This document shows, in pieces, positions 16,005 through 27,100 of a DNA stretch of 64,000 nt. Source of the stretch: Mycobacterium sp. IDR2000157661 (GTDB taxonomy: Bacteria > Actinomycetota > Actinomycetes > Mycobacteriales > Mycobacteriaceae). The stretch lies in assembly GCF_022317005.1 (NCBI RefSeq), contig NZ_CP081006.1, positions 3,162,001-3,226,000 of the forward strand. Direction: 5' to 3'. Under the pieces are notes generated by a model. That model ran no database searches. It was not told where the DNA came from and worked only from the letters and a program-made list of their open reading frames with translations. A program made the position numbers and the translations under genes. Numbering within the stretch: position 1 is the first letter of the stretch; each line of letters opens with the position of its first letter.

Positions 16005-16752
16005 GTACCGTCTCGACGAACTCGCCCAGATCTCCGGGGTCAGCGCCCGCAACATCCGGGCTTACCGGGAGCGCGGGCTGCTCGACCCCCCGCGGCGGGT
16101 GGGGCGATCCGCGGTCTACGACGATTACCACCTCTCGCAGCTGCGCACCATCAACCAGCTGCACCGCCGCGGCTTCAACTCCGCCCACATCGCCGAGTTC
16201 TTCACGAGCTTGCGCCAAGGCGCCGATCTGGCCGACATCCTGGGTCTGCAGCGGGCGGTCCTGGGTCCGCGCACCGATTCCGCAGACGAGGGCACCGGCG
16301 CGGAGACCACCGCCCGCGATCCGGCGATCGACGCCGGCAGTGACGAGGCGCGCCGGCTCGTCGACTACGGCCTGGCCGAGGTGGTCGACGACATGGTCAA
16401 GGTGACCGACCCCGCGGTGCGCAAGGTCATCACGCGGTCGGATGACCCTCTGGTCTACATACGGGTGCTGCTGCACATCGTCGAGGCGACGCGGGACGCG
16501 ATCGACGGGTTGGCGGGCGGGTTCGTCCACGGGCTCGACGAGTGCATCGCCGCTCGGTTCGGCGCCGTCCACGCGCCCGGACCCGGCCAGACCGAAGAGC
16601 TGGGCCAGGTGGTGCGGGACTACCGCGAGCTGTGGAACGGAGTCGTGTCGGGCCGGTTGGAAAGGGCGTTGCAGGAACACGTCACGGCGACCGACTCCGA
16701 GTACGCGGCAGGCATCCTCCTCGGCGGCCGACGGGAGGCCGGCTCCACCTGA
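15997..16752 (+). CDS. MerR-family transcriptional regulator
   Basis: The protein has 251 residues from the GTG at 15997, giving the typical start VTEYRLDELAQISGVSARNIRAYRERGLLDPPRRVGRSAVYDD. The winged helix-turn-helix spans residues 2-70, with the RAYRERGLL and YDDYHLSQLRTINQL segments of MerR proteins. No metal-binding cysteines are seen, so an organic ligand or a C-terminal helical effector domain (about 100-240) is likely. It is divergent from the MFS gene and may control it. A short ORF overlaps its start. Confidence 0.88.
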   Translation: MTEYRLDELAQISGVSARNIRAYRERGLLDPPRRVGRSAVYDDYHLSQLRTINQLHRRGFNSAHIAEFFTSLRQGADLADILGLQRAVLGPRTDSADEGTGAETTARDPAIDAGSDEARRLVDYGLAEVVDDMVKVTDPAVRKVITRSDDPLVYIRVLLHIVEATRDAIDGLAGGFVHGLDECIAARFGAVHAPGPGQTEELGQVVRDYRELWNGVVSGRLERALQEHVTATDSEYAAGILLGGRREAGST

Positions 16753-16864
16753 GTCGACCGCCGAGTGGTACGGCCGCGATCCCTTCGAAACCTGTCAATG
16801 CCGCTGTGACCAGCGAAGTAGACGTGAAAATCGAGACTTCTGTCGTAATCTGTGGCTTGTGTCG

Positions 16865-17584
16865 ATGTCCCGGCGCGCCGTGCTCAGAGGCGCCGTCTGC
16901 GCACCCGCCGCGTTGGCCGTCGGTGCCGGCCTTCAGGGGCTGGCACCGACGGCGCCCGCCTCCGCGGCGCCGCTGGGCATCCTGCTCGACTACGCGGCCG
17001 GCGTGATCAAGGCCAGCGACATAAAAGCATCAGGCGCACTCGGCGCGATCCGCTACGTTTCCGACCGCCGCCCCGGCGGAGAGTGGATGCTGGGCAAGCC
17101 GATCGTGCTGGCCGAAGCGCGCGACCTCTACCAGGGCGGCCTGAAGATCGTGTCGTGCTACCAGTACGGCAAGCAGGACACCGCCGACTGGCTCGCCGGC
17201 CAGAGCGCGGGCATCGCGCACGCCAAACGCGGCTGGGAACTTCATGTCGCCGCGGGCGGCTCAAACGGCGCGCCGATCTACGCCTCAATCGACGACGACC
17301 CGACATTCGAGCAGTACAAGCGGCAGGTGGCGCCGTATCTGCGCGGCTGGGAAGCCGTGCTGGGCCGGCAGCGGGTCGGCGTCTACGCCAACTCCAAGAC
17401 CATCGAATGGGCCATGCAGGACGGCATCGGAACCTACTACTGGCAGCACAACTGGGGATCGCCGGGGAAAGTCGCCCATCCGGCCGCACATCTGCACCAG
17501 GTGGAGATCGACGAGCGCTCCGTGGGCGGCGTCGGCGTGGACATCAACCACATCTTGAAGCCTCGCTACGGACAGTGGGACTAA
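16865..17584 (+). CDS. Tat-exported DUF1906 glycoside-hydrolase-like protein (Rv2525c type)
   Basis: The protein has 239 residues from the ATG at 16865 (a GTG two codons earlier is possible). A twin-arginine signal SRRAVLRGAVC precedes a hydrophobic stretch ending APASAAPLG. The mature domain reads LGILLDYAAGVIKASDI…, IRYVSDRRPGG, GLKIVSCYQYGK, PIYASIDDDP and VGVYANSKTIEW, ending in HQVEIDERSVGGVGVDINHILKP. This is the DUF1906 TIM-barrel fold related to GH25-like enzymes. It matches M. tuberculosis Rv2525c nearly motif for motif. In both genomes it sits next to fas. The protein is linked to the cell wall, but its reaction is not established. Confidence 0.93.
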   Translation: MSRRAVLRGAVCAPAALAVGAGLQGLAPTAPASAAPLGILLDYAAGVIKASDIKASGALGAIRYVSDRRPGGEWMLGKPIVLAEARDLYQGGLKIVSCYQYGKQDTADWLAGQSAGIAHAKRGWELHVAAGGSNGAPIYASIDDDPTFEQYKRQVAPYLRGWEAVLGRQRVGVYANSKTIEWAMQDGIGTYYWQHNWGSPGKVAHPAAHLHQVEIDERSVGGVGVDINHILKPRYGQWD

Positions 17585-18100
17585 ACCTTACCGATCAGTA
17601 AGTACGCGCAGCAAACTCCATGCGGTGGCTGGCCGCTTCGGGAAGACAAATCTCGCCGCCGTGTCTTGTCTGGAGCCGCCGACGTCGCTGGTGAGACGGG
17701 TCGAAGATTTTTACATAACAATTTGATAACAATCCCGCTCTGATCTGCGGACTTCGGTCTACTCGACCGTAACCACCCGCATGCAGGACGTTTGTCCGAG
17801 TGGCTGATAACGCCACCTGAGCGTTGCGTTACGCAATAGCGGGTTACCCGAGCGTAGAACTCTCCAGTAACCAATTCGCGGGCCAATCCAGGGTCACCTC
17901 TTATGACACTCTTAGTACGGCTGGCGTGCGCGGAAGGCGGATCGCAGGAGCAGAGGCAGGCGCTGTCCGATCCGCCGGGACGCAGCAGAACCAGCCGGAT
18001 TCGACGCCGAATCGCATGGCCGGGCGCAGGCAGCGCGGGCCACCGGAGATTCCGAGACCACAGACGACGAGCTTCACGCGGGACGAGGAGAAGACAAGAC
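17585..18100. promoter_or_regulatory. fas upstream region with several symmetrical sites
   Basis: No convincing gene is seen in these 516 bp. Candidate signals: an imperfect 16-bp palindrome CTTACCGATCAGTAAG (17587-17602) just after the DUF1906 stop, with TetR-operator form; a direct repeat ATAACAAT at 17715-17722 and 17726-17733, eleven bases apart, in an AT-rich patch; and two palindromes with a TTA centre, TTGCG-TTA-CGCAA (17824-17836) and CGGG-TTA-CCCG (17840-17850). In mycobacteria the fas promoter is activated by the TetR-type regulator FasR through inverted repeats. One of the TTA-centred pairs is the best candidate here (inference). Confidence 0.5.
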
Positions 18101-21100
18101 GTGACGATCAACGAGCAGCACCGGGTGTCCACCGACCGCACCGCCGAATCGAGGGAGACCTTGGCGGGCACCCACGCCCTCGTCGATCGGCTCAACTCCG
18201 GAGAGCCTTACGCGGTGGCATTCGGCGGCCAGGGCGGCTTCTGGCTGGAGAATCTCGAGGAACTCGTCAGCTCGGCAGGCATCGAGTCAGAACTCAGCGA
18301 ACTGGTCGGTGAGGCGGCGCTGCTGCTCGAACCCGTCGCGCGCGAGCTCGTGGTTGTCCGCCCCATCGGGTTCGAGCCTCTGCAGTGGGTGCGGGCGCTG
18401 GCCGCCGACGAGCCGCTGCCGCCGACCAAGCAACTCATCACCGCCGCCATCTCCGGCCCGGGAATCCTGCTCGCGCAGATGGCCGCGACCCGCGCGGTCA
18501 TCCGCCAGGGCCTGGACCTGTACGACACCCCGCCGGTCGCCATGGCCGGGCACTCGCAGGGCATCATGGCCTGCGAATCGCTGCGGGCACGCGGCACCAA
18601 GGACGCCGAACTGCTGGCCCTGCTGCAGCTCATCGGCGCGGCCGGCTCGCTGGTCTCGCGACGGCGCGGCATGGTCGGGCGGGGCGACAAGTCGCCGATG
18701 GTCTCGGTGACCAACGTCGACCCCGATCGCATCGCCGCCCTGCTGGAGGAGTTCTCCACCGACGTGCGCACGGTGTTGCCGCCGGTGCTCTCCATCCGCA
18801 ACGGCAGGCGATCCGTCGTCATCACCGGCACCCCCGAGCAGTTGGGCCGGTTCGAGCTCTACTGCGCGAAGATCACCGAGAAGGAGGAGGCCGAGCGCAA
18901 GAACAAGGTGCGCGGCGGCAGTGTATTCAGTCCAGCGTTCAGCCAGATTCAGGTGGAGGTCGGCTTCCACACGCCGCGGCTCGCCGACGGGGTCGAGGTC
19001 GTCGACCGCTGGGCCGCCAAGTGTGGCATCGACCCCGACCTCGCTCACCACATGACCGAGTCGATCTTCGTGCGCCCGATCGACTGGGTGGCCGAGGTGG
19101 AGCGGCTGCACGACGCCGGCGCCAAGTGGATCGTCGACCTGGGCCCCAGCGACACCCTGACCCGCCTGACCGCTCCGGTGATCCGCGGGCTCGGTGTGGG
19201 CATCGTGCCCGCCGCCACGCGCGTCGGGCAGCGCAACCTGTTCACCGTCGGCGCCGAACCCGAGGTGCCGCCGGCGTGGTCCAGCTACGCACCGACCACC
19301 GTGCAACTGCCTGACGGATCGGTGAAGCTGTCGACGAAGTTCACCCGCCTCACCGGGCGCTCGCCGATCCTGCTCGCGGGCATGACCCCGACGACGGTCG
19401 ACGCGAAGATCGTCGCGGCGGCTGCCAACGCCGGGCACTGGGCCGAGCTCGCCGGCGGCGGCCAGGTCACCGAGGAGATCTTCACCGACCGCATCGCCGA
19501 GCTGACCACGCTGCTCGAACCGGGCCGCGCCGTGCAGTTCAACTCGCTGTTCCTCGACCCTTACCTGTGGAAGCTGCAGCTGGGCGGGAAGCGTCTGGTG
19601 CAGCGGGCCCGCCAGTCGGGCGCCCCTATCGACGGCGTCGTCGTCTCCGCCGGCATCCCCGAGCTGGAGGAGGCCGTCGCGCTGATCGACGAGCTCAACA
19701 CGGTCGGCATCAGCCACGTGGTGTTCAAGCCCGGCACCGTGGACCAGATCAAGTCGGTCATCAAGATCGCCGCCGAGGTGCCCGGCAAGGACGTCATCGT
19801 GCACATCGAGGGCGGTCGCGCCGGCGGGCACCACTCCTGGGAAGACCTCGACGACCTGCTGCTGACCACCTACGGCGAGCTGCGCAAGCTGCCGAACATC
19901 ACGGTCTGTGTCGGCGGCGGCATCGGCTCCCCGGAGCGGGCGGCCGAGTACCTGTCCGGGCGGTGGGCCACCGAGTACGGTTTCCCGGCGATGCCGGTCG
20001 ACGGCATCCTGGTCGGCACCGCGGCGATGGCGACGCTGGAGGCCACCACCTCGCCGGCCGTCAAGCAGATGCTGGTCGAGACCACCGGAACCGACCACTG
20101 GATCAGCGCCGGGAAGGCCCAGGGCGGCATGGCCTCCAGCCGTAGCCAGCTGGGCGCCGACATCCACGAGATCGACAACGCCGCATCGCGCTGCGGCCGG
20201 CTGCTCGACGAGGTCGCCGGGGATGGCGAGGCCGTCGCGGCCCGGCGCGACGAGATCGTCGCCGCGATGGCCACCACCTGCAAGCCGTACTTCGGCGATG
20301 TCGGTGACATGACCTACCGGCAATGGCTAGAGCGCTACCTCGAATTGGCGGTCGGAGACGACGACAGCACCGCCGACACCAGGCTGTCCGGCAGCCCGTG
20401 GCTGGCCGACACCTGGCGGGACCGGTTCGCCGAGATGCTGCACCGCGCCGAGGCCCGGTTGCATCCGCAGGACTCCGGCCCGATCGCCACCCTGTTCGAC
20501 GACCCCGCGCTTTTCGACGACCCGGCCCGGGCGATCGCCACATTGGTCGCCCGCTACCCCGAGTCGGAGACTCTGCGCCTGCATCCCGCCGACGTGCCAT
20601 GGTTCGTCACGCTGTGCAAGGTCCCCGGAAAGCCGGTCAACTTCGTGCCGGTCATCGACAAGGACGTGCGCCGGTGGTGGCGCAGCGACTCACTGTGGCA
20701 GGCCCACGACGCTCGCTACACCGCCGACGAGGTGTGCATCATCCCGGGCACCCAGGCGGTCGCGGGCATCACCCGCGTCGACGAGCCGGTCGGTGAACTT
20801 CTCGACCGCTTCGAGCAGGCCGCGATCGACGAGGCGCTGACCACCGACGGCAATCCGGTGCCGGTGGTGTCGCGGCGGCAGGCGCGGGCCGACGTGAGCG
20901 GCCCGCTGGCGGTGGTGCTCGACTCGCCCGACGTGCTGTGGGCCGGTCGCACCGCGATCAACCCGGTGCACCGCATCGGCGCGCCCGACGAGTGGCAGGC
21001 CAACGAGAATCGTGCTGCCACCCACCCGTCCACCGGCGCCCGCCTCGAACTCGCCGGTGATCAGGTCACGCTGAGCGTGCCGTTGTCCGACATCTGGATC

Positions 21101-24100
21101 AACATCGCGTTCACCTTGCCCTCGTGCACGGTCAACGGCGGTATGCCGGTCGTCACCGTCGAGGACGCCTCTGCCGCAATGCGTTCCGTGCTGGCCATCG
21201 CCGCCGGTGTCGACGGACCCGAAGCGCTGCCGCCGGTCGCCGACGGGGTCGCCACGATGACCGTCAACTGGGATCCCGAGAAGGTCGCCGACCACACCGG
21301 CGTCACCGCGACGTTCGGCGCCCCGCTTGCGCCCGGCCTCACGCTGGTGCCCGATGCCCTCGTCGGCCACTGCTGGCCCGCGGTGTTCGCGGCGATCGGC
21401 ACGGCCGTCACCGACGACGGTCTCCCGGTCGTCGAGGGTCTGCTGAGCCTGGTGCACCTCGACCACGCCGCCCATCTGCTGACCCAGATGCCCAAGACGC
21501 GCACCGAACTGACCGTCACCGCAACGGGTTCGGCGGCCACCGACACCGAGTACGGCCGTGTCGTGCCGGTGCACGTGCAGATTCGCGATGCCGGCGGCAA
21601 CCTGCTGGCCACCCTCGAGGAGCGCTTCGCGATCCGCGGCCGCACGGGTGCGGCCGAACTCGCCGACCCGCCGCGGGCCGGTGGTGCGATCACCGACAAC
21701 GCGACCGACACCCCGCGGCGCCGCCGCCGAGACGTCACCGTGGCCGCGCCGACTGACATGAGCGCGTTCGCCGTGGTGTCGGGGGACCACAACCCGATCC
21801 ACACCGATCGCGCCGCGGCCCTGCTGGCCGGGCTGAAGTCGCCCATCGTGCACGGCATGTGGCTGTCCGCGGCCGCCCAGCACGTAGTCACCGCCACCGA
21901 CGGCAGGCCCGCACCCCCGGCGCGGGTGGTCGGCTGGACATCGCGCTTCCTCGGCATGGTGCAGCCCGGCGACGAGGTGGACTTCCGCGTCGACCGGGTC
22001 GGAATCGACCGGGGCGCAGAGATCGTGGAGGTGACCGCCAAGATTCGGCGGGCAGCGAGCGAAGCGAGCCAGGGGAGTAGTTCCGCGGGTGACCTCGTGA
22101 TGTCGGCGACGGCCCAGCTGGCCGCGCCCAAGACCGTCTACGCGTTCCCCGGCCAGGGCATTCAGCACAGGGGCATGGGCATGGAGGTCCGGGCCCGCTC
22201 CAAGGCCGCCCGCAAGGTGTGGGACACGGCCGACAAGTTCACCCGCGACACGCTGGGCTTCTCGGTGCTGCATGTGGTGCGCGACAACCCGACCAGCCTG
22301 ATCGCCAGCGGGGTGCACTACCACCATCCCGACGGCGTGCTGTTCCTCACCCAGTTCACCCAGGTCGCCATGGCGACAGTGGCCGCCGCTCAGGTGGCCG
22401 AGATGCGCGAGCAGGGCGCATTCGTCGAGGGCGCGATAGCCTGCGGCCACTCCGTCGGCGAGTACACCGCGCTGGCGTGTGTGTCCGGCGTCTACGAGTT
22501 GGAAGCATTGCTCGAGGTGGTGTTCCACCGCGGCAGCAAGATGCACGACATCGTGCCGCGTGACCACCTCGGCCGGTCGAACTACCGGTTGGCCGCGATC
22601 CGGCCGTCGCAGATCGACCTCGACGACGCCGACGTCAAGCAATTCGTCGCCGACGTCTCCCGGAATGCCGGTGAGTTTCTGGAGATCGTGAACTTCAACC
22701 TGCGCGGCTCGCAGTACGCGATCGCGGGCACAGTGCGCGGGCTCGAGGCGCTGGAGGAGGAGGTCGAGCGGCGCCGCGAGATCACCGGCGGCAAGCGCTC
22801 GTTCATCCTGGTGCCGGGTATCGATGTGCCGTTCCACTCGTCGGTGCTGCGCGTCGGGGTCGCCGACTTCCGTCGTTCGCTGGAGCGGGTGATGCCCCGC
22901 GACCAGGATCCGGACCTGATCATCGGTAAGTACATCCCGAACCTGGTGCCGCGGCCGTTCACCCTCGACCGCGACTTCATCGAGGAGATCCGCGATCTGG
23001 TGCCCGCCGAACCGCTCGACGAAATCCTCGCCGACTACGACACGTGGCGAAACGAGAAGCCGGCCGAGCTGTGCCGCAAGGTGGTCATCGAGCTGCTCGC
23101 CTGGCAGTTCGCCAGCCCGGTGCGTTGGATCGAGACTCAGGACCTGCTCTTCATCGAGGAGGCCGCCGGTGGCCTGGGCATCGAACGGTTCGTCGAGATC
23201 GGCGTGAAGTCCTCGCCGACGGTGGCCGGCCTGGCGGCCAACACACTCAAGCTGCCCGAGTATTCGCACAGCACAACCGAAGTGCTGAACTCGGAGCGGG
23301 ATGCGGCCGTGCTGTTCGCGACCGACACCGACCCTGAGCCCGAGGCCGACGAGGAAGAGGCCGCTCCGGTCGCCGCCGCGCCCGCGACGGACACGGCACC
23401 GTCGGCCCCGGCGCCGGCGCCCGCAGCACCGACCGGTGGCCCCCGCCCGGACGACATCGGCTACGACGCCGCGGACGCCACCATGGCGCTGATCGCGTTG
23501 TCGGCGAAGATGCGCATCGACCAGATCGAGCCACTGGACTCCATCGAGTCGATCACCGACGGTGCGTCGTCGCGGCGCAACCAGTTGCTCGTCGACCTCG
23601 GCTCCGAGCTCAACCTCGGCGCCATCGACGGCGCGGCAGAAGCGGATCTGGCCGGGCTCAAGGGCCAGGTCACCAAGCTGGCGCGGACCTACAAGCCGTT
23701 CGGGCCGGTGCTGTCCGACGCGATCAACGACCAGTTGCGGACCGTGCTCGGGCCGTCGGGCAAGCGTCCCGGCTACATCGCCGAAAGGGTCAAGAAGACC
23801 TGGGAACTCGGCGACGGCTGGGCCAAGCACGTCACCGTCGAGGTGGCGCTGGGCACCCGGGAAGGGTCGAGCGTGCGCGGCGGTGACCTGGGCGGTCTGC
23901 ACGACGGCGCGCTCGCCGACGCCGCCACCGTCGACAAGGTCATAGACGGCGCCGTCACTACGGTGGCGGCGCGACGCGGTGTGTCGGTGTCGCTGCCATC
24001 GGCGGCAGGAGGCGGGGGCGGCGTGGTCGACTCGGCCGCGCTGACCGAGTTCGCCGAACAGGTCACCGGCCGCAACGGCGTGCTGGCCTCGGCGGCCCGC

Positions 24101-27100
24101 ATGATCCTCGGCCAGCTGGGTCTCGACACTCCCGTTCCGGTTCCGGAGGCCACCGACGCCGAGCTCATCGACCTGGTGACCGCCGAACTGGGTTCGGACT
24201 GGCCCCGTTTGGTGGCTCCGGTGTTCGACGGCCGCAAGGCGGTGCTGTTCGACGACCGCTGGGCCAGCGCGCGTGAGGACCTGGCGAAGCTCTGGCTGCT
24301 CGACGAGGACGAGATCGACGCCGACTGGAGCCGGCTCTCGGAGCGCTTCGAGGGCGCCGGCCACGTCGTGGGCACCCAAGCGACCTGGTGGCAGGGTAAG
24401 GCCCTGGCCGCCGGGCGCACCATCCACGCGTCGCTCTACGGGCGCGCGGCGGCAGGTGCGGAGAACCCGGGCAAGGGTTGCTACTGGAACGAGGTCGCGG
24501 TGGTGACCGGCGCGTCCAAGGGATCGATCGCGGCGTCGGTGGTGGCACAGCTGCTCGACGGCGGCGCCACAGTCATCGCGACGACGTCCAAGCTCGACGA
24601 CGACCGGCTGGCGTTCTACCGCACCCTCTACCGCGACAACGCCCGCTTCGAGGCCAAGCTGTGGGTGGTGCCTGCGAACATGGCGTCCTACACCGATATC
24701 GACGCGCTCGTCTCGTGGGTGGGTACCGAGCAAACCGAAAGCCTTGGGCCGCAGTCGATTCACCTCAAGGACGCGCAGACCCCGACGCTGCTGTTCCCGT
24801 TTGCCGCGCCGCGCGTGGCCGGGGACCTCTCGGAGGCCGGGTCGCGCGCCGAGATGGAGATGAAGGTGTTGCTGTGGGCGGTGCAGCGGCTGATCGCCGG
24901 ACTGTCCCACATCGGCGCCGAACGCGACATCGCCGCGCGTCTGCACGTCGTGCTGCCCGGTTCACCCAACCGCGGCATGTTCGGCGGTGACGGCGCCTAC
25001 GGCGAGGCGAAGTCCGCGCTCGACGCGCTGGTCACCAGGTGGAAGGCCGAATCATCGTGGGCGCAGCGGGTTTCGCTGGCGCATGCGCTGATCGGCTGGA
25101 CCAAGGGCACCGGGCTGATGGGCCACAACGACGCGATCGTCGGCGCGGTGGAACAGGCCGGCGTCCAGACCTACACCACCGACGAGATGGCGGGCATGCT
25201 GCTGTCGCTGTGCGACATCGAATCCAAGGTCGCCGCCGCCCGCGAGCCGCTGCAGGTCGACATGACCGGTGGCCTGGCCGAGGTGGAGCTCGACATGGCC
25301 GAGCTCGCCGCCAAGGCGCGTGAGGAGATGGTCGCCGGGGCCGGAGAAGGCGGAGCCGACGACTCCGAAGACGAAGGCGCCATCCGGGCACTGCCATCAC
25401 CGCCGCGCGGCTACCGGGCCGCACCGCCGCCGGCGTGGGACGACCTCGACGTCGATCCGGCCGACATGGTGGTGATCGTCGGCGGCGCCGAGATCGGACC
25501 GTACGGCTCGTCGCGGACCCGCTTCGAGATGGAGGTCGACAACGAGCTGTCGGCCGCCGGTGTGCTCGAGTTGGCGTGGACCACCGGGCTGGTCAAGTGG
25601 GAGGACGATCCGAAGCCGGGATGGTACGACACCGAAACCGGCGACCTTGTCGACGAGAGCGAACTCGTCGAGCGTTACCACGATCCGGTGGTGGACCGCG
25701 TCGGCATTCGGGAGTGGGTCGACGACGGCGCCATCGATCCCGATCACGCGTCACCCCTGTTGGTTTCGGTATTCCTCGACAAGGACTTCACCTTCGTGGT
25801 GTCGTCGGAAGCCGAGGCCCGAGGATTCATGCAGTTCGACCCGGAGCACACCGTGATCGCCCCGCTGCCCGACAGCAGTGATTGGCAGGTCACTCGTAAG
25901 GCGGGCACTGAGGTCCGAATACCGCGCAAGGTCAAGCTGTCGCGAACCGTCGGCGCCCAGATCCCGACCGGGTTCGATCCGAGGGTCTACGGCGTGAGCC
26001 CGGACATGACGAACTCGATCGATCGGCTGGCGCTATGGAACCTCGTCACCACGGTCGACGCGTTCTTGTCGGCAGGCTTCAGTCCCACCGAGCTGATGAG
26101 GTGGGTGCACCCGAGCATGGTGGCCAGCACGCAAGGCACCGGCATGGGTGGCATGACGTCGATGCAGACGATGTACCACGGCAACCTGCTCGGCCAGAAC
26201 AAGCCGAACGACATCCTGCAGGAGGTGTTGCCGAACGTCATCGCCGGACACGTCGTGCAGTCCTACGTCGGCAGCTACGGCGCCATGATCCACCCGGTCG
26301 GTGCCTGCGCGACGGCGGCCATCTCCGTCGAGGAGGGCGTCGACAAGATCACATTGGGCAAGGCCGACTTCGTGGTCGCCGGCGGCTACGACGACACGAC
26401 GCTCGAGGCCGTCATCGGCTTCGGTGACATGGCGGCGACCGCCGACACCGAGATGATGCGGGCGAAGGGCATCAGCGACTCGAAGTTCTCGCGTGCGAAC
26501 GATCGTCGGCGGCTCGGCTTCGTCGAGGGCCAGGGCGGGGGCACGATATTGCTGGCCCGCGGCGACCTTGCGCTCAGGATGGGACTTCCCGTGCTGGCCG
26601 TGGTCGCGTATGTGTCCTCGTTCGGTGATGGAGTGCACACGTCGATCCCGGCTCCGGGGCTCGGTGCCCTGGGTGCGGGACGCGGTGGGCCGGAGTCGCA
26701 GCTTGCACGCTCGCTGCGCAAGCTCGGTGTCGGACCCGACGACATCGCCGTCGTGTCCAAGCACGACACATCGACACTGGCGAACGATCCCAACGAAACC
26801 GAGCTGCACGAACGGCTTGCCGACGCGATGGGCCGGTCGCAAGGTGCACCGCTGTTCGTGGTCTCCCAGAAAAGTTTGACGGGTCACGCCAAGGGCGGCG
26901 CGGCCGCGTTCCAGATGATGGGACTGTGTCAAATCCTGCGCGACGGAGTCATCCCGCCGAACCGCAGCCTGGACTGCGTCGACGATGAGATGGCCGGTTC
27001 CGCGCACTTCGTGTGGGTGCGCGATACGCTCCGATTCAGGGAGAAATTCCCGCTCAAGGCAGGTCTGATCACGAGTCTGGGCTTCGGCCATGTGTCGGGT

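Noticed and set aside
17903..18100. In-frame upstream extension of fas from an ATG at 17903
   Set aside because: The residues are Arg/Ser-rich and unlike any Fas N-terminus. GTG 18101 has a good ribosome-binding site and matches the known start.
22000..22100. Possible stop or frameshift in fas at the repeat-like insertion
   Set aside because: The frame reads through without interruption, although TAG triplets occur in other frames.
20690..24946. Very long open frame (over 1,400 codons) antisense to fas
   Set aside because: High-GC codon bias leaves the complementary frame open. The translation is His/Arg/Asp-rich with no domain, and fas is unambiguous.
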